Source: Acidimicrobiia bacterium (GTDB taxonomy: Bacteria > Actinomycetota > Acidimicrobiia > Spongiisociales > ZC4RG35). From it: a stretch of DNA of 64,000 bases. The stretch covers positions 1 to 64,000 of the forward strand of contig PKRG01000010.1 of NCBI GenBank assembly GCA_017577575.1. The letters are read 5' to 3'. Positions 1 to 8,784 of the stretch are shown piece after piece. Below the pieces are notes generated by a model that made no database searches, was not told the origin of the DNA, and saw nothing but the letters and a program-made list of their open reading frames with translations. Every line of letters begins with the position of its first letter. Position 1 is the first letter of the stretch. Both the position numbers and the translations under genes were made by a program.

Positions 1-581
1 TCGACCCCGGCGGGCCGCACGGTCCGGATCGCCTCGGCGCCGTTGTCGCGTCCGAGCCCTCCGGCGAGCACGACCGGCACCGGGCTCTGCTCCACGATCG
101 CCCGGCTGATCGTCCAGTCGTGGGTCTTGCCGGCGGCACCGATGCCTTCGACCTCGTCGGTGACCGAGTCGAGGATCAGCCAATCGACGTGATGGGCGAA
201 CCTCCGCGCCTCGCCGACGGCCTCGGCTCCGGTGATCGGGATCGCCTGCATGATCTCGGAGAAGATGTCGCGCCGACGCATCCAGGCACGCAGGTCGGCC
301 ACCGCGGCAGGGGGGAAGGCGACGGTGTCGCCACACAGGTGGAGGATGTCGGGACGGACGGCGGCGACGAAGGCCTGGATGGCGATCATGTCGGTCTCCA
401 CCGTGAGAGCGACGCTCTTCGCCTTGCCGCGGAGGCGCTCGACGATCTCCTTTCCGGTGTCCAGGTCGACCTCCCCGGGCAATCCCCGCTCCGAGATGGT
501 GACACCGACGTGGTCGACGCCGAGGGCGGCCAGAGCCTCGGCCTCCTCGGGGCTCTGGGCCGTGTAGATCTGAACCAGCAT
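1..581 (-). CDS. TrpF-like (phosphoribosylanthranilate isomerase family) protein, 3' end cut by window
   Basis: A reading frame starts at the ATG complementary to 579-581 and runs off the left edge (about 193 residues visible). It resembles TrpF, the TIM-barrel isomerase of tryptophan synthesis: an N-terminal strand MLVQIYTAQ, a mid-strand LILDS whose Asp matches the TrpF general acid, then GKTHDW and a phosphate-binding AGGLGRDN. The TrpF catalytic Cys (KICG) is replaced: the strand reads QIYT. It therefore may not be an active isomerase, or may act on another phosphosugar. TACCCT at 589-594 lies 7 nt before the start, suggesting a leaderless mRNA. The neighbour, transcribed divergently, is a PfkB-type kinase; no other trp biosynthesis gene is adjacent. 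Confidence 0.75.
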   Translation of the reverse strand, partial: MLVQIYTAQSPEEAEALAALGVDHVGVTISERGLPGEVDLDTGKEIVERLRGKAKSVALTVETDMIAIQAFVAAVRPDILHLCGDTVAFPPAAVADLRAWMRRRDIFSEIMQAIPITGAEAVGEARRFAHHVDWLILDSVTDEVEGIGAAGKTHDWTISRAIVEQSPVPVVLAGGLGRDNGAEAIRTVRPAGV

Positions 582-588
582 GACAGGA

Positions 589-611
589 AGGGTATGGCGG
601 CCGGGTAGCGT
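589..611. promoter_or_regulatory. divergent leaderless promoter -10 elements
   Basis: TACCCT (minus strand, 589-594) and TAGCGT (plus strand, 606-611) lie 7 and 8 nt before the starts of the TrpF-like and kinase genes. This is the spacing expected when transcription starts at the initiation codon. No clear -35 element or Shine-Dalgarno is visible. Inferred only. Confidence 0.4.
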
Positions 612-619
612 CCCGAACG

Positions 620-1564
620 ATGACCACGATCGCCTGTCTGGGTGACATCGACATCGACCTGCTGGTGGATGTGGACCGGTTCCCGGCCCGAGGTGAGGAG
701 TCGTTCGCCGAGAATGCCCTCATCCGCCTCGGCGGCTCGGCGGTGAACACGGCCGTGGTCCTCGCCCGGCTCGGCCTGCGCCCGACCATGCTGGCCCAGG
801 TCGGTGACGACGAGTTCGGGTCACGGGCCCTGGCCGAGCTTGCCGCGGCGGGAGTCGGCACCGAGTGGGTGGCCCGCACCCCCGCCGACATCACGGGCAT
901 GAACGTGGTGGTCATCGACCCCGACGGGGAGCGGACGATGATCGGCCTGCGCGGCGCCAACCGCTCCTTCGGCGGGACCTGGGCCCACCAGGGCGAATGG
1001 CTCCACGTCTCCGCCTACGCCCTGCTCGAAGGAGACCAGCGGAAGGCCGCCCTCGCCATCCTCGAGCAGGCGAGACGAGAAGGCGTCCCGATATCGATGG
1101 ACGTCCCGTCGGGGGTGGCACGGGCCCTCGGCCCGCAGCTGGTCCCCGCCTTCGACGGGGTCACCGTCCTCACGGTGGGCCGCCGCTCCCTCGACCCGAT
1201 CGGCCGCGACGCGGCAGCGCTGGCGGCGCGCTGCGAGGTGGTCGCGGTCACTGACGGCGACCGGTCGGTGGAGATCCGCCGGGCAGGCGATGTGTTCCGT
1301 CTCACCCCGCCGTCGGTGCCGGTGGAGGACACCACGGGTGCCGGGGACTCGTTCATCGCCGGGCTGGTGGCCTCCCACTCGTGGGGGCTGGACACGCCGG
1401 TGGCGGCGGTGCTCGCCGCCGCGCTGGGAGCTGCCGCCGTCCAGGTGCCCGGCGCAGGGCGGTCCCTGGCCGGATCCCCGGCGGCAGAAGTCCTCGCCGC
1501 CACGGATCGGTGGCCGGACGCCGAACCGGCCTGGCTGGAAGCGGCGCGGCGCTACGTTCCCTGA
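620..1564 (+). CDS. PfkB-family carbohydrate/nucleoside kinase
   Basis: A 314-residue ribokinase-fold protein that would phosphorylate a sugar or nucleoside with ATP in the cytosol. The N-terminal glycine-rich motif RLGGSAVNTAVVLARLG (about 37-53) and the C-terminal DTTGAGDSF signature are both present, with the catalytic base Asp243. Length is typical of the family. The substrate cannot be read from sequence; ribokinase, fructokinase and adenosine-kinase-like activities are all possible. The ATG is 8 nt after a TAGCGT -10 and has no Shine-Dalgarno. The last 13 bp overlap the convergent metallo-hydrolase gene. Confidence 0.85.
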   Translation: MTTIACLGDIDIDLLVDVDRFPARGEESFAENALIRLGGSAVNTAVVLARLGLRPTMLAQVGDDEFGSRALAELAAAGVGTEWVARTPADITGMNVVVIDPDGERTMIGLRGANRSFGGTWAHQGEWLHVSAYALLEGDQRKAALAILEQARREGVPISMDVPSGVARALGPQLVPAFDGVTVLTVGRRSLDPIGRDAAALAARCEVVAVTDGDRSVEIRRAGDVFRLTPPSVPVEDTTGAGDSFIAGLVASHSWGLDTPVAAVLAAALGAAAVQVPGAGRSLAGSPAAEVLAATDRWPDAEPAWLEAARRYVP

Positions 1565-2277
1565 GCCGCCGCCACCTCCCGGATGCGTCGCACCGCCTCG
1601 GCGACGCCGCCGCTCCAGGGCGGGCCGTGGCCGGGGAGCACCCATACGGCGTCGAGGCCCTCGATGTTGCGCAGTGACTCGATCGCCAGCGCGGGGTCGT
1701 CGGTGAACGGCGCCGGCTGGGGCCCCGGCACGCCGGTGAGGACGTTCTTCGTGGTGAGGGCGTCGCCGACGAACACCGCCTCGACCGCCGGCACGTAGTA
1801 GGCGACGCTTCCGGGCGAGTGCCCCGGCATCGGCACGACCCGGGGGCGGCCGGGGAGGTCGAGCTCCTCTCCTCCCTCGAGCTCGCGGACCTCGGTCAGG
1901 TGACGGGTGCGCAGGCCGCCGCGCAGGCCCGCATAGGTGAGGAAACGGAGCAGGGGGACCACCTTCACCTCGCCCCACGACGGGCTCGTCTTCTCCTCTC
2001 CCCGGGCGCGGGCGGCGTCACCGCGGTGGACGTAGACCGGGACGCCGTGATCGCGGCGGAGGCGCTCGGCGAAGCCGATGTGGTCGGTGTCGCCGTGGGT
2101 GAGGAGGACGGCGCGCACCTCGTCCAGGGTGCGTTTCATGGCGAGCAGCTCGGCCAGGAACTCCTGCCACAGCCCCGAGATCCCGGCGTCGATGACCGTG
2201 ACGCCGGTGTCGTCGGCGACCAGGTAGACGTTGACGTGGTCGGAGCCGATGCGGTGGAGGTTGGGGGCGAGCTGCAT
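1552..2277 (-). CDS. MBL-fold metallo-hydrolase
   Basis: A 241-residue metallo-beta-lactamase-fold hydrolase. The metal motif reads THGDTDHIG, so the second His of the usual HxHxDH is Asp, a variant seen in some of these hydrolases. Later ligands appear in MPGHSPGSV, VFVGDALTT and LPGHGPPW, the order expected for the fold. The first residues (APNLHRIGSDHVNVYLVADD) are the usual N-terminal strand, so I start at the ATG at 2277 although the frame stays open further upstream. It lies 4 bp after the DUF480 gene, probably in one operon with it. The substrate is unknown; glyoxalase-II-like thioesterase or lactonase activity is possible. Confidence 0.85.
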   Translation of the reverse strand: MQLAPNLHRIGSDHVNVYLVADDTGVTVIDAGISGLWQEFLAELLAMKRTLDEVRAVLLTHGDTDHIGFAERLRRDHGVPVYVHRGDAARARGEEKTSPSWGEVKVVPLLRFLTYAGLRGGLRTRHLTEVRELEGGEELDLPGRPRVVPMPGHSPGSVAYYVPAVEAVFVGDALTTKNVLTGVPGPQPAPFTDDPALAIESLRNIEGLDAVWVLPGHGPPWSGGVAEAVRRIREVAAAQGT

Positions 2278-2281
2278 GGTT

Positions 2282-2899
2282 TCAGATGTCGTCGACCCCC
2301 AACCTATCGAGGAGAGCCTCGAGCCGCCGCTCCAATTCGGCGACCCGCGCCTCCAGGGACGCGGCGGGGGCCACCGCCTCGGCGGGGGCGGCCGGGGCGT
2401 CCCCGTCCACGAGGGTCTGGGCGATGCGGCGCTGGCTCTGGCCGGGGCTGCGGGGAAGGCGGACGGCCAGACCGGCCTGGCACAGCGCGTCGATGGTCGT
2501 CTCAACCTCTTCGGCAGAGGAGAACGTCACGTACCGCTCGGTGCGTGAGCGCAGCTCCGCCGCCGTCTGTGGGCCGCGCAGGAGCAGCACGGCGAGGATC
2601 GCCTGTTCCGGAGGGCCGACCTCGAAGAACTCTGCGGCCTTGTGCCGGTACTTGGTGACCCTGTCTCCCTGCCGGCGGACCGGCGTGGCGAGCCCGGCGT
2701 CGTGGAGCCGGACCAGCGCTTGCTCGACTTCGCGTTCGTCGAGCGACATCACCGGGTTGCGGTTGGTGGCCTGGTTGCAGCCGGCGACCACGGCGGAGAG
2801 GGTCAGCGGGTAGTTGTCGGGGGTGGTCATCTGCTTTTCGATCAGCACCCCCAGCACCCGTCCCTCCACGGAGCCCAGCGCCGGGCGCTCGTCGTTCAT
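2282..2899 (-). CDS. DUF480 / YceH-family protein
   Basis: A 205-residue member of the YceH (DUF480) family, which folds as two winged-helix domains. The family hallmark is present near the N-terminus: EGRVLGVLIEKQMTTPDNYP followed by CNQATNRNPVMSLDE. The second winged helix spans about 90-150 (EQAILAVLLLRGPQTAAELR). A C-terminal coiled-coil-like tail (LEARVAELERRLEALLDRLG, about 180-199) ends the protein. Function in this family is poorly defined; DNA binding is inferred from the fold. It sits between the Nudix gene (7 bp upstream) and the MBL hydrolase (4 bp downstream), consistent with one minus-strand operon. Confidence 0.88.
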   Translation of the reverse strand: MNDERPALGSVEGRVLGVLIEKQMTTPDNYPLTLSAVVAGCNQATNRNPVMSLDEREVEQALVRLHDAGLATPVRRQGDRVTKYRHKAAEFFEVGPPEQAILAVLLLRGPQTAAELRSRTERYVTFSSAEEVETTIDALCQAGLAVRLPRSPGQSQRRIAQTLVDGDAPAAPAEAVAPAASLEARVAELERRLEALLDRLGVDDI

Positions 2900-2906
2900 G
2901 TCCCTG

Positions 2907-3389
2907 TCATCCTTTCCACGACCACGGGTCTGCCGGATAATCGCGGGCGGCGAGCCTGGGGAGGACCGTCGGCAGCTCCGCCGGGTACACCGGCTCGGCC
3001 AGGCGGCGCAGGTCGGTGGCGTCCATCCACCGGTGCTCCTCCACGGACTCCACCTCTATTTCGGTGAGACCGGCGGGACGCACCGACAGGTCGGCGGTGT
3101 GGGCGACGTAGTAGCGCTCGATCGAGCGGTAGGTTGCCCCGAGGAAGTCGAACACGGCTTCCCGCTCGGCGACGAGGCCTCCCCACTCCACGTTCGACTG
3201 ACCGGTCTCCTCCCACAACTCCCTCCGGGCCGCCTCCTCGGAGGTCTCGTCGGGTTCCAGGGCGCCTCCCGGCGTGAACCACCAGGTTCCGTCGTGGGGC
3301 CGGTGGGGGTCCCCGCCCCGGAAGAGGAGGGTCCGGGCTCCTGGGCCGATGAGGATCACTCGGGCGGCGATGCGGGGGATCGGAGCCAC
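2907..3389 (-). CDS. Nudix hydrolase
   Basis: A 160-residue Nudix pyrophosphohydrolase. The Nudix box is complete: GG at the start of the loop, then PDETSEEAARRELWEETG, supplying the Glu ligands for Mg2+. Flanking strands (AARVILIG at the N-terminus, WWFTPGG before the box) fit the fold. Nothing identifies the substrate; the Arg-rich start and WWFTPGG resemble NUDIX proteins of the MutT/ADP-ribose group. It lies 26 bp downstream of pcrA and 7 bp upstream of the DUF480 gene on the same strand, so it may be co-transcribed with the helicase. Confidence 0.85.
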   Translation of the reverse strand: MAPIPRIAARVILIGPGARTLLFRGGDPHRPHDGTWWFTPGGALEPDETSEEAARRELWEETGQSNVEWGGLVAEREAVFDFLGATYRSIERYYVAHTADLSVRPAGLTEIEVESVEEHRWMDATDLRRLAEPVYPAELPTVLPRLAARDYPADPWSWKG

Positions 3390-3415
3390 GGGCGGTCAGG
3401 CCATCTCGGCGGGGG

Positions 3416-5680
3416 TCACACCTTCTGGAGCGGCGCCCACGCCAGGAGCAGCCGTTTCTTGCCGCCGACGTCGAAGACGACCTCTGCCTCTGCCCGGTCG
3501 CCGCTGCCGCTCACCTCGCGGACCGTGCCCAGCCCCCACTTGTCGTGGCGGACCCGGTCGCCGGCGGCGATCTCGTCGGGGCCCACGGTGGTGCGCGGCC
3601 CGGTGACCTGCTCGGAGCGTGGCTGGCGGCGGCGCTTCGAGGCCCGCTGCATCAGCTCGTCGGGCACCTCGTCGAGGAACCGCGAGCGGCGGTTGTAGTT
3701 GGTGCCGCCATACAGCATGCGGCTGGCGGCGGAGGTGAAGAACAGCCGCTCCTGGGCCCGGGTGATCCCGACGTAGGCGAGCCGGCGCTCCTCTTCGAGC
3801 TCGTGGGGCTCGCCGAGGGTGCGCATGTGGGGGAACACCCCCTCTTCCATCCCGATCATGAAGACCACGGGGAACTCGAGGCCTTTGGCGGTGTGGAGTG
3901 TCATCAGGGTGACCGCTCCCCCGCCTTCCTCCCACTCGTCGACGTCGGCGACCAGCGCGGTCGTCTCGAGGAACACCTCGAGCTGGCGGCGAGGCGGCAT
4001 CTCGTCCCATGGCTCGTCGCCGATCACCGCGCCCTCGTTGGACTCGACGAACTCGGCCGCCACCGAACGGAGCTCCTTCAGGTTCTCGACCCGGCCCATC
4101 GCCTCGATGGTGCGCTCCGCCTCCAGGGCAGCGAGATAGCCGGTGTCGTTGAGGACGGCGTCGACGGCGGCGGGCACGCCCCCTTCGTCGAGGGTCTGGC
4201 CGAGGTGGTCGATCAGAGCCACGAACTCGGCGAGGCTGGCCTTCGCCCGGCTGTTTAGGGCACCTATCTCGTCGGCGCGGCGCAGGGCATCCAGGAACGG
4301 GATGCGGTTGGCGTCGGCGAACCGGTCGACGTGGGCGATGGTGGTGCTGCCGATCCCCCGTTTCGGCTCGTTGATGATGCGCTTCACCGCCACCTGGTCG
4401 GCCGGGTTCACCAGGGTGCGGAGGTAGGCGAGGGCGTCCTTGATCTCCTTGCGCTCGTAGAACTTCACCGACCCGACGACCGTGTAGGGGATGCCGCGGC
4501 GGACGAAGACGTCTTCCACCACCCGGGATTGGGCGTTGGTGCGGTAGAAGACGGCGATGTCGGAGGGGTTGTAGCCCTCGTCGATGAGGGCGTCGATCTG
4601 GTCGGCGACGAATCCGGCTTCGTCGTGCTCGTCCTCGGCTTCGTAGCGGACGATGGGCTGGCCTTCGCCTTTGTCGGACCACAGGTTCTTGGGGGTGCGG
4701 CCCGTGTTGTTGGCGATGACGGCGTTGGCGGCCTTGAGGATCGTCTCGGTCGAGCGGTAGTTCTGGTCGAGGACCACGACCCGGGCCTCGGGGAAGTCCT
4801 GCTCGAAGTTGCGGATGTTGCGGATGTCGGCGCCCCGCCACCCGTAGATCGACTGGTCGGCGTCCCCGACGACACACAGGTTGCGGTGGGACGCCACGAG
4901 TTGCTTCACCAGCACGTACTGGGCGTGGTTGGTGTCCTGGTACTCGTCGACGTGGACGTAGCGGAACCGGTTCTGGTATTGCTCGGCGACGTCGTCGAAG
5001 GCAGCCAGCAGCTCGACCGTGACCATCAGCAGGTCGTCGAAGTCCATCGCCGACGCCTCCAGGAGCCGCTGCTGGTAGAGGCGGTAGATGTCGGCGACCT
5101 GCTCGTGGTAGAAGCCGTCGCCCCGGGAGGCGAAGGTCTCGAAGTCGATCAGCTCGTTCTTGGCGTTGGAGATGGTCGCCTTGACGCCTTTCGGCGGGAA
5201 CCGCTTGGTGTCGAGGTCGAGGTCCTTGATGACCTGGGTGAGGAGGCGGACCGAGTCGGCCTCGTCGTAGATGGAGAAGCCGCTCCGGTAGCCCAGGCGA
5301 TGCCCTTCCGCCCGGAGGATGCGCACGCAGGCGGAGTGGAAGGTGGAGACCCACATCGAGCGCCGCAGCCCCCCGACGAGCTGGGCGACGCGCTCTTTCA
5401 TCTCGTTGGCGGCCTTGTTGGTGAACGTGATGGCGAGGATCTGCTCCGGGGGCACCCGCCGGTCACGGATCAGATGGGCGATGCGATGGGTGAGGACACG
5501 CGTCTTGCCCGACCCCGCCCCGGCGACCACGAGGAGCGGGCCTTCGGTGGCGGCGACCGCCTCGCGCTGGGCAGGGTTGAGGCCTTCGAAGAGCGGGGAA
5601 TCCGTGGGGGCGTCGGCGTCTGGCCCTACCCACCCCCCGACCTCCAGGTCTTCGTCCTGGGCGAACCAGTGGGTCTGCAT
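3416..5680 (-). CDS. pcrA: ATP-dependent DNA helicase PcrA/UvrD
   Basis: A 754-residue superfamily 1A helicase, the usual size of PcrA/UvrD, which unwinds DNA 3'-5' in nucleotide excision and mismatch repair and removes RecA filaments. Motifs seen in order: the Q-motif region LNPAQREAV (34-42), Walker A GAGSGKT (54-60), Ia TFTNKAANEMKERV, Walker B/DExx VDEYQDT (244-250), III GDADQSIYGWRGA, IV QNYRST, V TLHTAKGLEF and VI VGITRAQERLFF. The C-terminus (about 700-754) has the KWGLGTV and W-APLQKV parts of the PcrA Tudor-like domain that contacts RNA polymerase. TACCAT at 5689-5694 lies 8 nt before the ATG, so the transcript is probably leaderless. Confidence 0.96.
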   Translation of the reverse strand: MQTHWFAQDEDLEVGGWVGPDADAPTDSPLFEGLNPAQREAVAATEGPLLVVAGAGSGKTRVLTHRIAHLIRDRRVPPEQILAITFTNKAANEMKERVAQLVGGLRRSMWVSTFHSACVRILRAEGHRLGYRSGFSIYDEADSVRLLTQVIKDLDLDTKRFPPKGVKATISNAKNELIDFETFASRGDGFYHEQVADIYRLYQQRLLEASAMDFDDLLMVTVELLAAFDDVAEQYQNRFRYVHVDEYQDTNHAQYVLVKQLVASHRNLCVVGDADQSIYGWRGADIRNIRNFEQDFPEARVVVLDQNYRSTETILKAANAVIANNTGRTPKNLWSDKGEGQPIVRYEAEDEHDEAGFVADQIDALIDEGYNPSDIAVFYRTNAQSRVVEDVFVRRGIPYTVVGSVKFYERKEIKDALAYLRTLVNPADQVAVKRIINEPKRGIGSTTIAHVDRFADANRIPFLDALRRADEIGALNSRAKASLAEFVALIDHLGQTLDEGGVPAAVDAVLNDTGYLAALEAERTIEAMGRVENLKELRSVAAEFVESNEGAVIGDEPWDEMPPRRQLEVFLETTALVADVDEWEEGGGAVTLMTLHTAKGLEFPVVFMIGMEEGVFPHMRTLGEPHELEEERRLAYVGITRAQERLFFTSAASRMLYGGTNYNRRSRFLDEVPDELMQRASKRRRQPRSEQVTGPRTTVGPDEIAAGDRVRHDKWGLGTVREVSGSGDRAEAEVVFDVGGKKRLLLAWAPLQKV

Positions 5681-5688
5681 CTAGGGGG

Positions 5689-5694
5689 ATGGTA
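5689..5694 (-). promoter_or_regulatory. probable -10 element of pcrA
   Basis: TACCAT on the minus strand, 8 nt before the pcrA ATG, with no Shine-Dalgarno between. It fits a leaderless transcript, as at many other genes here. Confidence 0.4.
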
Positions 5695-5747
5695 CAGGCC
5701 CACCAGGAGAGAATCACACGCGTGTAAATCGGCGGCGGGCGATCTCG

Positions 5748-5802
5748 CCGTTTTGTGGGTCGGAAACGGCGCCTGTGGCGCCGTTTCCGACCCACAAAAC
5801 GG
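5748..5802. repeat. long palindrome, copy 1 of a two-copy element
   Basis: Two perfect 26-nt arms (5748-5773 and 5777-5802) around a 3-nt loop. The outer part reads GTTTTGTGGGTCGGAAA; the tip is CGGCGCC-TGT-GGCGCCG. The same outer sequence with a different but self-complementary tip recurs at 31704-31758. It lies about 30 bp past the histidine kinase stop codon. It could fold in RNA as a transcription terminator or mRNA-end stabiliser, though no clean U-run follows the stem, or it could be a REP-like dispersed element. Confidence 0.85.
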
Positions 5803-5830
5803 GTATCCCCGCTCCCCACTCCCGGGTGGG

Positions 5831-6715
5831 CTATTCGGTGGCCAGGCCCAGGCCGGGAGGACGGCGCGGCTCGGCGGATTCGGGGACGGGGGCGACGCTG
5901 CCGTCGATGTCCTTCTCGCCCGCCGACAGGGGAAGCGAGAAACAGAAGCGGCTGCCGGTGGGGAACCGGCGCTCGTACCACACCTCCCCGCCCATGGCCC
6001 GGGCGAGCCGGCGGGCGATGGGCAGGCCGAGGCCGATACCCGATGAAGACCGGGCGTCTCCCTTGGATAGCTGCTCGAAGTGCTCGAAGATCTTCTCGAC
6101 GGCGTCGTCGGGAACCCCCGGGCCGTTGTCGGCGACCACGATGACGTAGTGGTCGCCGTAGCCGAACCCCTCGACCAGGATCTGCTCACCGCCGTACTTG
6201 CGGGCGTTCTCCAGCAGGTTGCGGATCACCTGCTGCACCCGCTTGGGGTCGGCTTCGACCATGACGCCGGTCGGCATCGACACGACCACGTCGCGGCTCG
6301 AGTCGGTGGCGACCAACAGCTCGGTCACCTCGTGGACGACCTTGCCGAGGTCGAACATCTCGGGGCGGAACCGCATCCGGCCCGCCTCGAGGCGGGGGAT
6401 GACGAGCACGTCCTCGACCAGGTCACCCAGATAGAGCGACTGCTTGTGGATGTAGTGGAGGAACTCGTCGACCTCGCTCTCGGGCAGGTCCCTCCAGCCG
6501 CTGATCAGTGTGTCGGCGAACCCGGCGATCGACGTCAGCGGCGTCCGCAGCTCGTGGCTGACCATCGCCACGAAATCGTTCTTGATCGAGTGCGCCTCCT
6601 CGGCGGCCTGCTCGGCCCGCCTCACCCGCAGGTTGGCCCTGACCACCAGCCAGATCGCGGCGCCCAACGCCGCGAGGCCGGCGACGAACAAGGCGAGATT
6701 GACCCACTCAGGCAT
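5831..6715 (-). CDS. membrane-anchored sensor histidine kinase
   Basis: A 294-residue kinase with one N-terminal transmembrane helix (about 6-26), a short coiled coil (29-44), a HisKA dimerisation domain with phospho-acceptor His54 in SHELRTPL, and an HATPase domain with N-box NLLENARKYG, G1 DNGPGVP and G2 GIGLGLPIARRLA. There is no recognisable extracellular sensor, so the signal may come from the membrane or a partner. No separate response regulator is adjacent; the CheA-like protein upstream carries its own receiver domain and could be a partner (inference). The gene follows that one by 41 bp on the same strand and is followed by a long palindrome. Confidence 0.92.
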   Translation of the reverse strand: MPEWVNLALFVAGLAALGAAIWLVVRANLRVRRAEQAAEEAHSIKNDFVAMVSHELRTPLTSIAGFADTLISGWRDLPESEVDEFLHYIHKQSLYLGDLVEDVLVIPRLEAGRMRFRPEMFDLGKVVHEVTELLVATDSSRDVVVSMPTGVMVEADPKRVQQVIRNLLENARKYGGEQILVEGFGYGDHYVIVVADNGPGVPDDAVEKIFEHFEQLSKGDARSSSGIGLGLPIARRLARAMGGEVWYERRFPTGSRFCFSLPLSAGEKDIDGSVAPVPESAEPRRPPGLGLATE

Positions 6716-6756
6716 CGGCTCCGCCCTCGGTCAGGGAACCCCGCAGCGTAACGCCC

Positions 6757-8784
6757 TCAGTCGGCAGACACATGCTCGGCGAGGAGACGGCGCAGGGTTG
6801 TGGTGAGCACTCCCTTGCGCAGGTCGAACTTGTCCATGTAGGCGTCGACCCCCGCCTCCCAAGCCGCCTTCTGCTCCTCCGGTGTGGCGACGCCCGACAC
6901 CATCACGATCGGGATCTCGACCCCGGCCGCCCGCAGCGCCCGGACCAGGTCGACGCCCGAGGAGCGGGGCATCGAGTAGTCCACGACGAGGGCGTCGGTG
7001 GGGGATTCGGCCAGGCGCTGGACCGCCTCCCTGGCACCGGCCGCCACGGAGACGTCGAAGCCGGCCCCGGCCAGGGTGGCGGCGATCAGCTGGCGGACCC
7101 CGGCGGAGTCGTCGACGATCAGCACGCTCGGCCGCTTCCCGTCGAGCGACGGCTGGTTCCGGGCGAACTCGGACAGGTAGTGGGGGTCGATGACGACCAG
7201 CACCTCTCCCCCGCCCAGGAAGGCGGCGGCGGTGATGTGGGTCGCCCCTTCCAGGATCGGGCCCAGGTCCTTCACGGCGACGCGGCGGCGGTCGATGATC
7301 TCGGGGACGGTCACGGCCACGAGCCCGGAGCGCCCGGTGAGGACCACCACCTCCCGCTCCGGCTCGATCGCCGACATCCCCACCGCCTGCGCCAGCGACA
7401 CGACCGGCACGCTGGTGCCGTCGAAGCGGATCTCCCGGCCGGCGTCGGTCACCTCGATGTCTTCGTCGTTGAGGACCATCGTGCCCACCACCGACGCCTC
7501 CGGCAGGCCCCAGAACTGGTCTCCGACGGCGACCACGACCATGTTCTGGATGACCAGCGAGATCGGCAGGGTGAGGACCACCGTCGTCCCCTCGTCGGGG
7601 ACGCTCTCGATCTGGATCCCGCCGTGGAGCCGCTCGATCACGTCGGCCACGACGCTCAAGCCCTCCCCGGTGCCGCTGAAGTCGTCTTTGATGAGGCGGG
7701 TCGAGAAGTCGGGGCGCATGAGAAGCGGCGTGGGGTCGTCGGGGATCACCAGGCCGAGCTCGGCGGCCCGCTCCTCGACGAGCTTCCACTTGATCCCGGC
7801 GCCGTCGTCGGCGACCGAGATCTGGACCTTGTCGTCGCGCCGCTGCACGTGGATGGAGACCGTGCCGGTGGGCGACTTCCCTTTGGCGGTGCGGGCGTCG
7901 GGCGGCTCGAGGCCGTGGTCGACGGCGTTGACCAGCAGGTGCCGCAGCGGCTCCCGCAGCTGCTCGACGATTTGGCGGTCCATCTCGACGTCTTCGCCGG
8001 TGATCTCGAACCGCACGTCCTTTCCGAGCTTGCGGCCGAGATAGCGGATGAACTGGGGGAACGTCTCCGCCGCCTCCCGGAACGGGACGTTGGCCAGCGC
8101 CACCGCCTGGTCCTGCAGCTCCTCCATGGACTTGGTGAGACGCTGCATGTGGGTCCGCCACGCCGTCAACACCTTCTTGGGGTCGGCGCCTTCCAGGTTC
8201 ACCAGCGACAGGTCGGCGAGCACGGCCGTGTCGAGCGAGACCTCGACCAGGCGGTTGATCAGGCGGTACAGCTCCCCGGTGTCGACGCGGGTGACGCCTT
8301 CGAGCAGCGAGGTGGTCACCGACGACAGCAGCCCGCCGAGGGCCCCCGGGTCGGGCTGGGCGGGTTTGGCAGCAGACGGCTTCACCTCGGGCTCCTGGGC
8401 CTTCTCCACGCGGTTGACGGCCCGGGCCAACGCCGCGGTGTTGTCGCCGTCCGGTGACTCGCCGATCCTCTCCGAGAGCTCGATGAGCGAAGACGCCAGC
8501 TCGGTGGAAGCCTCGAGTCGCTGCTCGTGGAGTGCCCGCCAGGTCTGTTCCAGCATTGCCGCGGCCGAGGCGATCGCCTCCTCCCCCATCAGGCGGGCGT
8601 TGCCCTTGATGGTGTGGGCGTGACGAACCGCTTCTTCGAAGTCGGCGGGATCGAGATCACCGATCAGGAGTGCCCGGGCGGCTTGGAGCAGAGCGTCGGA
8701 ACGCTCTTCGAGTTCCTGACGAAACAGCTCCGTCAGCTCGGGTGACTGCCGCGGATCCACTGGCACCTTCGACTCGGTGGGCAC
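6757..8784 (-). CDS. CheA-like hybrid kinase with C-terminal receiver domain
   Basis: About 675 residues. Domains in order: Hpt with phospho-His57 in HTIKGN; a middle dimerisation region; HATPase (VNAVDHGLE N-box, DDGAGI, SGTGEGLSVV); a CheW-like domain (about 420-550); and a receiver domain with acidic pocket IVDDS and phospho-Asp in VVDYSMP (about 555-670). This is the layout of CheA-CheY fusions. No chemoreceptor, CheW, CheB/CheR or flagellar gene is nearby, so a non-chemotaxis role is likely. I chose GTG at 8784 because the Hpt homology begins soon after it; an ATG at 8838 would add 18 Pro/Arg-rich residues. The gene lies downstream of guaA on the same strand. Confidence 0.9.
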   Translation of the reverse strand: MPTESKVPVDPRQSPELTELFRQELEERSDALLQAARALLIGDLDPADFEEAVRHAHTIKGNARLMGEEAIASAAAMLEQTWRALHEQRLEASTELASSLIELSERIGESPDGDNTAALARAVNRVEKAQEPEVKPSAAKPAQPDPGALGGLLSSVTTSLLEGVTRVDTGELYRLINRLVEVSLDTAVLADLSLVNLEGADPKKVLTAWRTHMQRLTKSMEELQDQAVALANVPFREAAETFPQFIRYLGRKLGKDVRFEITGEDVEMDRQIVEQLREPLRHLLVNAVDHGLEPPDARTAKGKSPTGTVSIHVQRRDDKVQISVADDGAGIKWKLVEERAAELGLVIPDDPTPLLMRPDFSTRLIKDDFSGTGEGLSVVADVIERLHGGIQIESVPDEGTTVVLTLPISLVIQNMVVVAVGDQFWGLPEASVVGTMVLNDEDIEVTDAGREIRFDGTSVPVVSLAQAVGMSAIEPEREVVVLTGRSGLVAVTVPEIIDRRRVAVKDLGPILEGATHITAAAFLGGGEVLVVIDPHYLSEFARNQPSLDGKRPSVLIVDDSAGVRQLIAATLAGAGFDVSVAAGAREAVQRLAESPTDALVVDYSMPRSSGVDLVRALRAAGVEIPIVMVSGVATPEEQKAAWEAGVDAYMDKFDLRKGVLTTTLRRLLAEHVSAD

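Noticed and set aside
5748..5802. Canonical Rho-independent terminator.
   Set aside because: The stem is strong but no run of T follows it on either strand; reported as a palindromic repeat with possible terminator function.
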